Shown here piece after piece: positions 19,749 to 31,909 of a DNA stretch of 64,000 bases. The stretch covers positions 8,942,017-9,006,016 of the forward strand of contig NC_080056.1 of assembly GCF_026212465.1 (NCBI RefSeq), written 5' to 3'. The notes below the pieces were generated by a model. It was not told the origin of the DNA. It saw only the letters and a program-made list of their open reading frames with translations, and searched no databases. Position 1 is the first letter of the stretch; the number at the start of each line of letters is the position of its first letter. The translations under genes were made by a program, and so were the position numbers. The stretch comes from Amaranthus tricolor. Taxonomy: Eukaryota > Streptophyta > Magnoliopsida > Caryophyllales > Amaranthaceae.

Positions 19749-20301
19749 CATCATGCTGCGGGCCATCTCTGCTATAGTGCGGTTTTTCCTTTCTGCGACA
19801 CCATTTTGTTGAGGTGTACGCCTTGCTGTAGTTCTCTTTTAATTCCATGCTTCTTAGAGAAGTTGTTGAATTCGTTGCTTGTAAATTCTCCGCCACGATT
19901 TGTTCTAAGAATCTTAAGAGAATGCCCACTTTGATTTTTTGTGAGGGCTTTGAATTGCATGAAGTGGGAAAAAGCTTTTAATTTTTTCTCCAGGAAATAT
20001 ACCCACATCATGCGGAAGTAGTCATCTACGAACAAAAGTAAATATCTTTTTCCGCCAAGAGACAGATTCTTGGTAGGACCCCACATATCTGCATGAACAA
20101 GCTCTAGAGGAGCCTTGGCCCTCCAAGATGCGGTAGAAAATGACAATCTGTGCATCTTGCTATATATACAGCCTTCGCAAGTTTTCTTTCATTTTTAATT
20201 GATGGTAGTCCAATTACTATTTCTTTTTGTTTTAATAGTTTTAGATCGTTAAAATTTAGACGCCCAAATCTCAAATGCCATAAGGTGGATTCATCCTTCA
20301 A
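19749..20301 (-). pseudogene. copia integrase, zinc finger and core, frameshifted
   Basis: On the minus strand: TLWHLRFGRLNFNDLKLLKQ and the CTDCHF part of the zinc finger (about 20290-20130), then the core with LELVHADMWGP (first Asp, about 20095), ILRTNRGGEFTS where the second catalytic Asp is replaced by Asn (about 19925-19890), and a frameshifted version of the QQNGVAERKNRTI block (about 19810-19770). It ends at the insertion edge. Confidence 0.88.
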
Positions 20302-20413
20302 ATGGCAATTTTAATGAGAATATTTTGTTAGGAGCCATTTCAACAATTTTTATTATCTGACCCTTATTTTTATCATAGATTTGACATTTGTTATTCTCAA
20401 ATTTAACCATATA

Positions 20414-21649
20414 TCATTTTTTAATTAATTGGCCTATACTTAATAAATTTTGTGCAAGTCCGGGAACATAAAAAACTTCATGAATTAATTTTGATGAGCC
20501 ATTTTTTGTTTTAACGGCGACTGTCTCTTTTCCGGCGACATCTTCTTTTCTACCGTCGCCAAATATGATGTGTGTTTTAACATTTTCGTCAAGAGTGACA
20601 AAATAATTTTTATTGCTAGTCATGTGATTTGAACAAACACTATCAATATACCATATGTCACTCACTTTTTCTTGTGCATTTAATCCAGTGTAAAATATTT
20701 GCTCTCGGAAATTATTGTTTTCGGAATAGTTTGCTTCTTTTTTTTTTCGATACCAACAATCTTTTTCGAGGTGAGTGTGTTTTTTACACCTCTTACATTT
20801 ATACCGACAATCATTAGTATTGTGGTTAGTTTTCTTACATAATTTACAATAAAGGTCAGTTTGATTATTTAATCGACTCTTTTGATTTTTAAAATTTCCT
20901 CTCCCCTTGCTACGATTAGTTGATGTTTGTTCTTTTTCATAATTTTCACAATGACTATTTTTATTTTCACCATTAGAAAATTTTAATTTAACTTGAAAAG
21001 CTTGTTCTAGTGGTTTTTCGTTAAATCTTTTTAATCTATCTTCATGTGCAAGTAGTGATCCCATTAGTTCGGGTATACTTAATTGAGATAAATTTTTCTT
21101 GTTAACTTCTTCTATTGTTGTGGCAATAATGTTATATTTTTTTGATAGACTCCTTAATATTTTTCGAATCACATTTTCATTTTCTATTTTACCTCCATTT
21201 GATCTTATTTGATAAACTATATTAGTGACTCAGTCAAAAAATGAATGTATTGTTTCATTTTCTGCCAATAATAAATTATCAAATTCTCTCCATAGTGATT
21301 GGAGTTTAAAAAGAATTAGCTCTTCGGAACCTCTGTATTTTGTCTCCAGGATTCTCCAAGCCTCCGTAGCTGTTTTTTCGGGCATGATCGTTGTAAGTAT
21401 TGTCTCGTCGACTCCACGGTATAATAGGGATAGGGCATAGTTATCCCTTATCCTATTTTGTTTATATTGTTTTATTCCAAGATGACTCTTTAGTGTATCT
21501 TTGGGTGGTTGCTCATAACCTTCTTGTACTAATTTCCATAAATCTTGGGAGATAAATATTGACCTCATTTGCATAGCCCATTGTTCATATTTTTCTCCCT
21601 TAAATGTGGGAACCCAATTAACTTGGAGGTAATTAATGATTGAGGTCAT
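20414..21649 (-). pseudogene. copia gag and protease with one in-frame stop
   Basis: The start is the ATG ending at 21649 (MTSIINYLQVNWVPTFKGEK). The frame is open for 139 codons, has one stop at 21230-21232, and continues in the same frame to 20414. The gag core is followed by two CCHC-like knuckles (CKLCKKTNHNTNDC and CKRCKKHTHLEKDC, about 20850-20755). The protease motif reads YIDSVCSNHMT (about 20660-20630), so the catalytic DSG is DSV, which should inactivate it. The C-terminus ends in the LLSIGQL block normal for copia. Confidence 0.92.
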
Positions 21650-21751
21650 TTTTTTATTTTGTGGTTAGAGTTTTATTTTATTATGAAGTATATTGGTTAA
21701 CGTGTTTAGGTTGTTTGGAGGTCTTGGTTTTAATTAGCTCTTGATACCAAA

Positions 21752-22051
21752 TGTAAGAAAATTTAGATGGTAAAATAGTGAATTGATTTATTTAGAAAGG
21801 AAGATGAGTGAATATGTAGAACGGAACGGATATTGTTCTTCATTGCCCAAAGAATTGATTACATCAATGGGTATTTATAGTGTTGAGTTTGGTTACAAAT
21901 TTACTAAAATATCTTAGATATTTTTATTTTTTAATTACTTTTTGTAGAAGCTTTCATTATATTATTTTAGATATTTTTATTTTTTAATTCTTTAGTTTAG
22001 ATATTTTTTATATTTAATTAAAATCCTAGATTTTTCTAGATTATTTTAACA
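21752..22051 (-). repeat. 5' LTR of minus-strand copia element
   Basis: It matches 16187-16481. On the minus strand the primer-binding site complementary to initiator-Met tRNA lies at 21737-21749, two bases from the LTR. The target duplication tttac follows at 22052-22056. Confidence 0.92.
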
Positions 22052-22213
22052 TTTACATGTTGATATGATCTTCATACAAGAGGATGGTTACTTAATCGGA
22101 TACTTTGTATCAGACCATTTTTATTACAGATGGAGCTTGTCACTAGAAGTTAACTACATGGACAAATCTACATGGTAACTTTAAGTAATCATAACATGAA
22201 CTCCGGCCTCTTT

Positions 22214-24746
22214 CTATGGGGAAACCGGAACTTGTAGGGGAAACATGTCGTTCGTGCATAAACTTTCGAGCATAGTCGATGGTTCAGAGTAGTTGCCAGA
22301 CAATATTTTCGATGCAATGATAGCATTGGCAGCCTCCGTAAAATGAAGTCCATCCTAAATTACAGAACGAGAGGGATCAGGGCAAGAAGTTGCTGAAGGT
22401 GATCTACCACAGGCCTTTCCCGGTACATAATTATAGGGTGGTCCTCCTACGCCACAGCAAGCCATAAATGGGTTCTCGAATCCTAAAATGCACCATATAC
22501 GGATTAATATATTAGCTATATACTGGTTGAAAGTTTTTTCTTTACAACTTTAAAATTAATACTTAAAAGTTACCATATATTTGAGGATTGGCGAAAAGAT
22601 CATACTTGATAGCATACATATCAACATACACGAATATAGCATCTTAGATTTCAGATCTTAGTTTATTCGAGAGGTTTCTGAACCTTTCATTGAAATCTTT
22701 CGAAGCATTGTTATAAACGGACAGACATCCAATTTCATCAAGTTCACTGTCATTCCGTTTCTGCAATGCGAGAGTTTGAGTCAAGCAGCCTAGAGGCACA
22801 GTGTTGTATATCCAGAACTTTCTGGCACCAAATATGTACAATACCTGCAAGTATTTATCGCGCTTATTATATGAAATCGCATTTCAAAGCACAAGAACAA
22901 CATAAATGATGTAGTCATACAGGTTATTTTACCCGGATGGATTCTTCAATTCTCCCGATAATGGATGGAATTTGGCTAATAACGTATTGGTAACTTGAAT
23001 TCATACTAAAAGCGAGAGTAATATCAATCGAATAAATAGCATTACTGAACCCTGCGTCAGTAATCATTGATCCTTCGCCTGTGAAAACAACTTAGAAAAT
23101 ATTTTAGTTAGCTCCTTCATGCCTACTCTAATCAGTTATTTCGGTTTTTTACCAACAGCTTTAACTATAACCTCCTCTTTATTTGTAGGTCTAAACAAGA
23201 TATCACTTATTTGAAATTAATTGAATGAACAACTCAAGGAATGTTTATGTGGGATTCCGCCCATGTTTTTAGTTCTTTACTGCAGCAATTGAGAATTTTT
23301 GGGTATTGGTATTTATGGGCCATTCAAATTAATATTTATGATAGATATACCTTTTTTTTTTCTAACAAATTGAAGTGATTGAAGTTTTTCTATTTGGAAT
23401 TGTCTTAGGCTTAATTCCTATTAACTGTATATTTACAGTGTCGATCTTACTTTCTCTTTGTTAGTGACATTTATAATATAATAATTGATGAATTCAAAAT
23501 ATTCAATTGAACCTATTCTTTGAATTGCGATTTTTGCTTATTTTATTTCTAAATGGAAATATCGCCTTGTTGGTATGTTGCAATATAAATGAGGGAAATA
23601 AGTTTGAATTAATGTTAAATAAATTTATGTTTTATTTGTTTATTAAAGCGATTGACTTTACCGAAGTAGAATCCTCCGACAGAGAGACCTGTATCATCCT
23701 GAAGCTCTCTCAAGCGACTCAAGAAGTGACGACTGTCTGAATAAAGAATGACAAAGGACTTCCTGTGCTACTTCTGGTAGATGCACCAGAAGTAGCAAAA
23801 TTCACACCATAACTAAAGTCCATACCAGAAGATTCTAAGTATGGACTCAAAAGATCAATGTCCAAGTATTGACCTGCAAAATAGTAAAACAAAGACTTGA
23901 GTCTCAACACCCAAAAGTTAAGAGGAAACTTGAAGTAAAGCTCAAAGTTTTGTTTATTTTGATACATGAAGTTTAAGCATTTGGTTCAAATGACATAAAA
24001 CCAACATTACAAAATGATAAGTTTGGATTTTATTTAACCTTTATTTCGAGTGAAAAATTTACAGGTGTTTGACAAAATAGTTTATTTGACAATTTTAGCT
24101 TATTTTGATGCAAATAGAGGGTTGGATGGTCAAATAAGTTAATGTTAATGTTCGATTAACTAGCTAGTTGAAACAACTTATTGTTACGAACAAGCTGTTC
24201 TTAGCTGCTCGTTACAGCGAGTTTAAAATCAGCTGGTCAAACCAGTCAATGGTAATGTTTGGAAAACTAGTTGGTTGAAGCAATTTATAGTTACGAATAA
24301 CCTGGAAATCAGCTGGTCAAATCAGTTAATAAAATCAATTGATAAAACCATCCAATGCTAATGTTTGATAAATTAGTTGGTTGAAACTACTTATAGTTAC
24401 GAATAACATGAAAATCAGCTAGTCAAAACTAGTTAATAAAACCAATTGATCAATTCAACAACTGTAATTAGCTATCAACTGTTTATATATTATATACAGT
24501 GACAACGACTCACATATGAAATCAATATATAGCCTGTCATTGCAGTAGGGCAGTAGATCTGTTAAAGAACTGCTGACCATTTGGAAGACCTAAATGGATA
24601 CCAAGGCCAGCAACTAGACCACCAGGATCAGAATTTGAATCACCAAAATTGAACATAATACAAGTTGAGTTAGCCAATCTTAATGCAGGAAGCATTACTA
24701 GCAGCCAGATGCCCAATTTTGAGAGAGGAAATGTTTGGTGTCTCAT
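22214..24746 (-). pseudogene. GDSL esterase/lipase pseudogene, five exons
   Basis: Exons by splice consensus are 24746-24514, 23873-23661, 23078-22933, 22844-22574 and 22482-22214; all introns are GT-AG. The start MRHQTFPLSKLGIWLLVMLP is a signal peptide; block I FNFGDSNSD follows. The protein is of the secreted family with FNFGDSNSD-type block I. Lesions: a frameshift in exon 1 after FNRST (about 24550); a frameshift in exon 2 (about 23740); an in-frame loss in exon 3 where SIDI should be followed by GQND (block III, oxyanion Asn); a stop in exon 4 after KLRSEI; and a stop replacing the Trp before DGLHFTEAAN (block V) in exon 5. Intact splice sites with broken coding suggest fairly recent death. 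Confidence 0.88.
24146..24465. repeat. Three imperfect tandem repeats, unit about 107 bp
   Basis: Units starting at 24146, 24253 and 24359 share taatgtttgataaattag, ttatagttacgaataac and aaaatcagctggtcaaa. They lie in intron 1 of the GDSL pseudogene. Confidence 0.6.
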
Positions 24747-26081
24747 TTTGTTTTTGTTTATGTTAGCTTTTATCCAACTAAATGAAGTTCTTATCAATAT
24801 TTATATAACTTAGAAGCTACAGTATTGTGTCAGAAAGCAAGATCATGACGGCTAGTGTTTAGCACATTTTTGTTAATAAAATTGTTTTCTCCCATAAGAT
24901 GGAGAAAGAAACAAGCCAGCTGTGTTATATTCTTAGGTGAGAAAACTTTGCCCGTTTGGAGGGATGGCAAGAAGTACGACGAATAAGAATTTTAGTTATA
25001 TCGAGAAAAAAATTATTTTTATTGTAAATAAAAATTAATTTTTGGAAAATTCACAGGGTAATGCTGAGTTTTTAACTTTTTTTACGTGGTAGACAAATAT
25101 TTTTTAATTTTACATAGTGATCTTGATATTTCAATTTTTTTATGTGGTAGATTAAAGGTTAAATTATTTGTTGAATTAAATACTCATTTCAAATATTTTT
25201 TGAAAGACGTGTCCCATAAGGGTGATCGTAACTTTGTTTTATGAAAAAATCCTTTACGATTGGTAATATTACGTAAATTTAACAAAAACCTTAACCTTTT
25301 ATCTACCAAGTGGAAAAGTTAAAAATTTAGGATCACCATGCGAATAAAAAACATTTATCTATCACGTGGAAAAACTAACAACTCAGGGCTAACACATAAA
25401 ATTTTTCTTAATTTTTTTATGACATTGATTGAATCAACAATTTATTAGTATCATATAATGATCGCTAAATCATGAATGTTTTTCAATATGTATATAAATG
25501 CGCCTTTAATATGCTATTTTATTGGAGTATTCCTTCTGTTTTCAAATGTTCTTCTAATTTAGAATATTCCACCTTGAGGAAAGAAAAATATAACTAGGAT
25601 CTTTGAGAAATCTTTGAGAAACATATAAAAAATAAAAATATATTTATGTGAGATGTACTTAGATTCGTCTTAATATATATTTTTTTATCATATATTTATT
25701 ATAACTTTTTTATGATGCGTATTTTGACACATTAAATATTAAGGCTTAAAAATTAATTTAACAACTATGAAAAAGTAAATAAAAAAAATAAACAATGGAA
25801 ATATATTCTAATAAACAAATTGTTTCAGCTGATGTGGGGATGTAGCTAATATAGAGACCCTTCTTTTTCTAGTTGACTTGGTTTTTAACTTTTTATAATA
25901 GAAGATGATAAAGAGATAGGCCATAGCATCTTCATTGACAGATAATCCAGTTATTGATTGCACCAGAATCAAGAGCGTTAATTTACACAGATTAAGAAAA
26001 GCTTCCTTTTGCTAAAACTTACGGCCTTATTAATGTGAATTATAACCTTAAAGTTAAGAAATTTTGTAATTATAATTATAA
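24747..26081. other. Intergenic stretch upstream of the GDSL pseudogene
   Basis: A TATA-like tatataaa is at about 24801-24808 on the minus strand, 55 bp upstream of the pseudogene's ATG. Otherwise AT-rich without a recognised gene; one inverted-repeat element lies at 25046-25406. Confidence 0.45.
25046..25406. mobile_element. Foldback MITE, about 360 bp
   Basis: Arms of about 110 bp are imperfect inverted copies of each other: the left has ctgagtttttaact and acgtggtagacaaat, the right, read inverted, has ctgagttgttagt and acgtgatagataaat. No target duplication could be fixed. Confidence 0.5.
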
Positions 26082-26400
26082 GGGAAATTTCCGAAGAAAC
26101 ACCTTTTAAAACCCCTTTTTTGTAAAGAAACACTTTTTATAATTTTTTTTGTAAAAAAACACCTTTTAAGTGACTTTTTTTAAAAAAAACATCTTAAATC
26201 AGTTTCCGGTGACTTTTGTCAACTTTCCGGCGTTGACTATGCCAGTCAACGCCGGAAATTGACAAAAGTCACCGGCATCTGATTTAAGGTGTTTTTTTTT
26301 TTAAAAAAGTCTCTTAAAAGGTGTTTTTTTACAAAAAAATTATAAAAGGTGTTTCTTTACAAAAAAAATTTTTTTAAAAATTATTATTTTTTTTATTTTG

Positions 26401-26450
<50 letters not shown>

Positions 26451-26738
26451 GTTAATTTTTTTAAAAATTTTTTAAAATTTTTTTTAATATAATAATAAAA
26501 ATAAAAAGTTTTTTTAAAAAATAATATTAATAATAAAAATAAAAATAAAAATAAAAATAAAAACAAAAATTTTAAATATAGTTAAAAAAATTAAAAAAAA
26601 AATTAATAATAATAAAAAAATAAAAAGTATAAAAAAATATAAAATAACAATAATAATAATTAAAAAAAATAATAATAATAATAAAATTAAAAATAAATAT
26701 AAAATTTAAAAAATAATTTTAAAAAAAAAGAATAATAA

Positions 26739-26816
<78 letters not shown>

Positions 26817-27081
26817 TTTTTTTTTAAAAAAATTTTTTTTTGAATTTTATTTTTATTTTTAATTTTATTATTATTATTATTTTTTTTAATTATTATTATT
26901 TTTATTTTATATTTTTTTATACTTTTTATTTTTTTTATTATTATTAATTTTTTTAAAACTTTTTTTAACTTTTTAAAAAATTTTTGTTTTTATTTTTATT
27001 TTTATTTTTATTATTAATATTATTTTTTGAAAAAAAATTTTATTTTTATTATTATATAAAAAAAATTTCTTTTTTAAAAAA

Positions 27082-27155
<74 letters not shown>

Positions 27156-27518
27156 CAAAAATAAAAAAAATAATAATTTTTTTTAAATGTTTTTTTTATT
27201 ATTTAAAAGAAACACCTTTTAAAACCTTTTTTTTTTGTAAAGAAACACCTTTTATAATTTTTTTTGTAAAAAAACACCTTTTAAGAGACTTTTTTTTTAA
27301 AAAAAAACACCTTAAATCAGTTTCCGGTGACTTTTGTCAACTTTCCGGCGTTGACTGGCATAGTCAACGCCGGAAAGTTGACAAAAGTCACCGGAAACTG
27401 ATTTAAGGTGTTTTTTTTAAAAAAAAGTCTCTTAAAAGGTGTTTTTTACAAAAAAAATTATAAAAGGTGTTTCTTTACAAAAAAGGGGTTTTAAAAGGTG
27501 TTTCTTTGCAAATTTCCC
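26082..27518. mobile_element. 1.44-kb palindromic foldback element, MULE-like
   Basis: The ends GGGAAATTTC and GCAAATTTCCC are inverted and the flanks are an exact 9-bp repeat taattataa (26073-26081 and 27519-27527), the duplication size of Mutator-like elements. Each arm (26082-26372 and about 27195-27518) is itself a palindrome of about 290-320 bp. It is centred on tccggcgttgac, a short spacer, then gtcaacgccgga, and built from gaaacaccttttaaa / tttaaaaggtgtttc steps. Between the arms is an AT-only stretch of ttattatt and aataataat runs that is itself inverted about a centre near 26780. A 140-codon plus frame across it (Ile/Phe/Lys only) is a by-product. No transposase. The AT-only flank makes the 9-bp match less decisive. 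Confidence 0.7.
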
Positions 27519-27532
27519 TAATTATAATATTT

Positions 27533-27700
27533 ATTTTCGCAAATTACAGTCATTAAATTATCAAAGTCTTTAACATTTAGGCTTAATTGTGAAATTCAAA
27601 CCACTTAACCAAAAAAAAACATCGAGTAAAATAGTTTGAATTGTGTGATTTGACTTGAATGCCGTAGAATTTGATAATTTGGAATCTATAAAAAAATATT
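27533..27700. mobile_element. Foldback MITE fragment related to the one at 55164-55456
   Basis: The sequence cgcaaattacagtcattaaa, then gtgtgatttgacttgaa and gaatttgataatttggaa, parallels the intron-9 element of the PRHA-like gene. The right arm is incomplete. Confidence 0.45.
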
Positions 27701-30402
27701 TATATTTTATTATTATTTATGCTCAATATTCATTCATCACTTTTAATTAAAATTTTATTTTTAATTTATAAGTTAAAATTTTAAATATAATTAAATTTAA
27801 TATTATTTTATTTATTTTATTTTAAAAATTATTAATATCAAATTTTCATATTTTTAATTATACACCTCAAAAAGTTTATAAAAGATAATAAATGAAATTA
27901 GTAGGCCAAAATAAGAGAGCATTACGTGTTGCACGTTTGAAATGAATGCAGCATTCCCAATAAACGCAAAGGAGGAACAATTGTACTGCTCTGCATTAAT
28001 TGTGTTGTACCAACATTTTAAATTTAGAAAAATTTTTAGAGTTCAGCAAGAAATATAATTTTTTTTTATTCATTTTAATAGATCTATTTGATTGAGCATA
28101 TTTATTAATATTTTTTTAAAATGAATTCAATAATTTATTAATAAAATTGTCATACGACTACAACAAAGTAACAATCGATCAAATACATAATAATTTTAAT
28201 CAAACAAAATTTTATATAGAAAAAGCCACGATCATTATAAAAAAATATGTAACACTGAAGTCTTTTCTCTATCATATTGCTATTTGATACCATCTCTTAT
28301 GAAGGGATTTTAAGACTTGGTGTAGCTTTAAAATAAAGATAAGTTTAAATACTATTATTTTTATTACTAGAATTGACACCCGTTATGACATTATATACCT
28401 TTCACCATCGACTAGGCAATAATTAACAAGACTCCAAACTCTCACCATGAAAAACTTTAAACCCAATATACAATGCATAGAACTACTATATAATATATAG
28501 AGAAAAAATTTTATTTGTAACTAAAAACAAAAAAAGCAAAAATAAGGAGGCACATTTGTCATTGTAATAATTCTATTATTATTATTATCTCTAATTTTGT
28601 ATAATTAAAAATTGTTAAAAGTTAACATTAATGATCTTTGCATTGAAACGAATTAAACAAGATCCGACTTGACTATGTTATACTTCCTCCGATCCATACT
28701 TGCTATATTTGATTTTTTACGCAATCCAGTGTGTTATTTTGTTCATTTATATGTTGAATTAAACACCCATTTAAAAATTATAAAATGTTAATATTATGAA
28801 AGTATGCGATTAGACGATTTAAGATCCCATTTGACTATATTTTTACTTACACATTAGCCGCAACATATAAAATAAGCTTGAACGATAAATAGTGCACAGA
28901 ACCAAAATACAATTTAAAAGTGATTAATGAACATTGTTAAAAATCAAGTGAGACTATTAATAATCAAAAATCATGCAATCATAATTAGGGGTGTTTAGAA
29001 ATATCCGATCCGAATTATCCGGTTTTAAAAACTGTATAAATTATCTGATTTTTGAAAATCGGATAATACGGACTGGGTATCCAGTTTAAAAAATCGGATA
29101 TCGGATTCGGATCAGAATATTGGCAAAATCGGGTATCCGAATATCCAAATTTCTAATTTTTTATTATTTTATATTTTCCTTTTGAAATATATAAATATTT
29201 TTCCATAAAATTTTTATTTAGGTTGTTAAATTTTAATAATATCTACAAATCTCAATTATAAGTTGTATGATTAATTTATTGTTAATTAATTTAGACTTTT
29301 GAAAATCCAACCATATTTCCAAAATGATTTGTATTTAAATTTAAAAATAAGCTTGATTAAAAAATAAAGTGAATTGAGATTAAATATTTATGTGAAAAAA
29401 AACGTAAAGTTGTTAAAAAAAAGACAAAAAAAATCAAAAATTTGAAAACGGATACCCTGCATCCGTTTTTTCGGACCGGAATAGAATAGTTATTTTCACT
29501 ATCTGAAAAATCGTCAATATACTAGTAATATATTTACTATATAAAAACTAGTTAAATTATGAAAAGTTTAAAATCATATCGTATGAAAAGAACTTGAATC
29601 ATACCAAAATTATATTTAACAAATGAGTTAGGCCTTCCCTATAATTATACCTATTAAACTTAAGAGAGCAAAAATATAAATGCACTCACTAAAAAGGGTG
29701 AATGTGAAATTATGAAAAATAAACAGTATTAACATTATAATATAAATTTATTAGTTTATAACAAAATACTCCCTCTGTCTTGATAGATTTGCATCAAAGA
29801 GATAGAGGGTGATTTTTAAGAAATATAATGTGGATATTGGTAATAAATAAAGAGAGAATAAATTGTGTGGTTGAAATTAAAAAGAGTTAAAATATATGGA
29901 TATTATTAAAAGAAAGTGGTAGACTATTGTTCAAAAACAGAAATGATGTGAAATAAGTAGGACAGACTAAAGTGACAATTAATGCAAAATGAGTGAGACA
30001 TGAGAGTAATAGTTTAAAATAGAGTTTAATCCCTTAATCTTATAATACAAATATGTTACCCCAACCATTGAACTATAGTAACTTTTATTATATTATTGCA
30101 CTCTTTAAACTATATATCATATATTAGTGAGGGGGCCAAAGCCAAAATTATAAAGGATTGCATTTTCGACAAGGGGATCAAGCACCTATGGTTAATTATA
30201 ATGTGTTAATTCATGGTGATATTTGGTGTGAATAAGATATGAAAGACGTAATAATTGGTTTGGAAACATGATTGATTGTGTGAGCTTTTGAATTGTATTT
30301 GACAAATTAATGATTTTAGGTTCTCATAGAACGATGTTGTGTTGTAAATTAACAAAAATATAGACAATTTGTTGTATATTGTGTTGGTTCTTGGCAAATA
30401 AG
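27701..30402. other. Repeat-derived intergenic DNA
   Basis: Pieces recognised are a Stowaway-like fragment near 28678-28900 (tacttcctccgatcc; its neighbouring text also occurs in the element at 42101), a hAT-like start taggggtgtttagaaatatcc at 28988 with no matching end, and a probable Stowaway MITE at about 29770-30009 (tactccctctgtc ...). No gene was found; AT content is very high. Confidence 0.45.
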
Positions 30403-31279
30403 GTTGTTAAAATCGTGATTCTAATTTAAATCAGATACGACTCTCAGAATTGAATCGTAGAATCGAATGACTCTACAATTTTGCAAAAATATAAAGATGT
30501 AATTGCTAATTTATATTGTTTAGCCATTTTTATTGTAACACTATACTTAAAATTCATTTAATATTTTAATAAATTTGTTATTATTCAAATAAATACATAT
30601 ATACTTGTTATTTTTTGCCTTTTCCCCTTATTTTAATGAATTGACAAACATAATAAGATATACACTAATTATATAATTAATATTTTAATAAAAAACAAAC
30701 ACCAAATAGATGCATTGACAACGATCCTTAATAAATGAAGCATTACCAAGCAGAGTGATCTAACATATAATAGTTTTATCAAAGCCACAGTATATTGTAA
30801 TACTTTCAGTGACCTAGTAATTTCATAACACCAACTAATTAGCTCAATAATTTTAACAAAATATAAATATTATTAATTATGAACACCAATTCAATTATTA
30901 AAAAGTTGGTAACACCAAATGAAACCAAGTCTCGTATGACAATCTAGATAAAAAATAGCTTGAAGCTAGCAAAAAATTTCATTGAAAAGCTAAATGTCTC
31001 AACTCCTACGTGTTTGTTCATAAAATGGTGATATTATGGCCAAAAGTCTCAATTTAATCTTTAAAAAGTAGAAAAAAAAATAACAATTAGGGTCCAAGGA
31101 TATAGTTGATTGGGTAGGCTAAGACCTAACTCTAGTTGCGATTCTACGATTTTATACGATTCTAACGATTCTACTTGCGATTTTAATTGATTCCGATTTT
31201 AGTAACGATTTGAATCGTTAGTGTGTATTTGAATCGTAAAATCGTACGATTCTATGATCTGAATCACGATTTTAACAAC
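30403..31279. mobile_element. TIR element with AATCGTA-rich ends, 877 bp
   Basis: A perfect 19-bp inverted repeat, gttgttaaaatcgtgattc, bounds it (30403-30421 and the complement at 31261-31279). The inner ends are runs of gattctacgatt-type variants. The middle is AT-rich with no coding capacity. No target duplication is evident, so the superfamily is open. Confidence 0.6.
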
Positions 31280-31429
31280 ATTGTTAGCAACTATATTATT
31301 TTAAATTTTAGTAGAATTACTTTTATTTCATTTATATTGTTTCACGATGTTATAATAATTTTATAAAGTTTTAGGTTACGACTAATTAAAGACAATGGAT
31401 AATAATAGTTGAATTACAATGAATAGTAC

Positions 31430-31640
31430 CTCTTCCAGTAAAGTCATATAAGTTGTTGGAGATTATCGATAGGAGCATAGCAAAGACTATGAGGCCTATT
31501 TACTTTTTAATGTTTAGAAATTTAGGACTTTTCGTCAATCTTTAAAGGTAAAATGGAAATCATAATATAACGTTGGTAGGATTTAAACCTCTTAGTAATA
31601 ATATCACAGAAGGCACGCAACCAACTGAACTACGCTTGCC
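31430..31640 (-). mobile_element. tRNA-derived SINE-like sequence
   Basis: Read on the minus strand from 31640: ggcaagcg, then tagttcagttgg (Pol III A box), and 42 bases after its start ggtttaaatcct (B-box-like, consensus ggttcaantcc). This is tRNA spacing, but there is no tRNA cloverleaf further on. A second, more decayed A-box copy (taggtcagttgg) lies just to the right at about 31710. The 3' end is uncertain. Confidence 0.4.
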
Positions 31641-31909
31641 TGATGAACTATAAGGACTTTGTTAATATATGAACCTAACTAACAATATCACAAGAAGACA
31701 CGTCACCAACTGACCTACATTAGATTGATTAACTATAAGGAAAAAGTAATATATGAGCCCCTATTATCTAGAGGCCCTATGCGGTCTGAACCTTAAATGG
31801 GCCTAGAATCGCCTCAATTACGATCCATTTTTTTTATTGTTGATAGTAAACGGTAGTAATGAAAAAAGTCTTTGTAACACTCCTAATTTACAATGAAAAA
31901 AATGATAAT

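Larger units (their letters stand above)
16187..22051 (-). mobile_element. Ty1/copia LTR retrotransposon, minus strand
   Basis: LTRs of 295 bp (16187-16481) and 300 bp (21752-22051), both TGTAAG...TTTAACA, bound the element, with an exact 5-bp target duplication tttac (16182-16186 and 22052-22056). On the minus strand the primer-binding site tggtatcaagagc (21749-21737) follows the 5' LTR and a polypurine tract (16482-16494) precedes the 3' LTR. Domain order gag, protease, integrase, RT, RNase H is copia. The LTRs are more alike than those of the copia element at 1-8884, so this one looks younger, but every domain carries lesions. An unrelated LTR-element fragment interrupts integrase at 18523-19748. 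Confidence 0.95.

Noticed and set aside
26984..27406. 140-codon plus-strand ORF in the giant palindrome
   Set aside because: It is low-complexity Ile/Phe/Lys from AT-only repeats.
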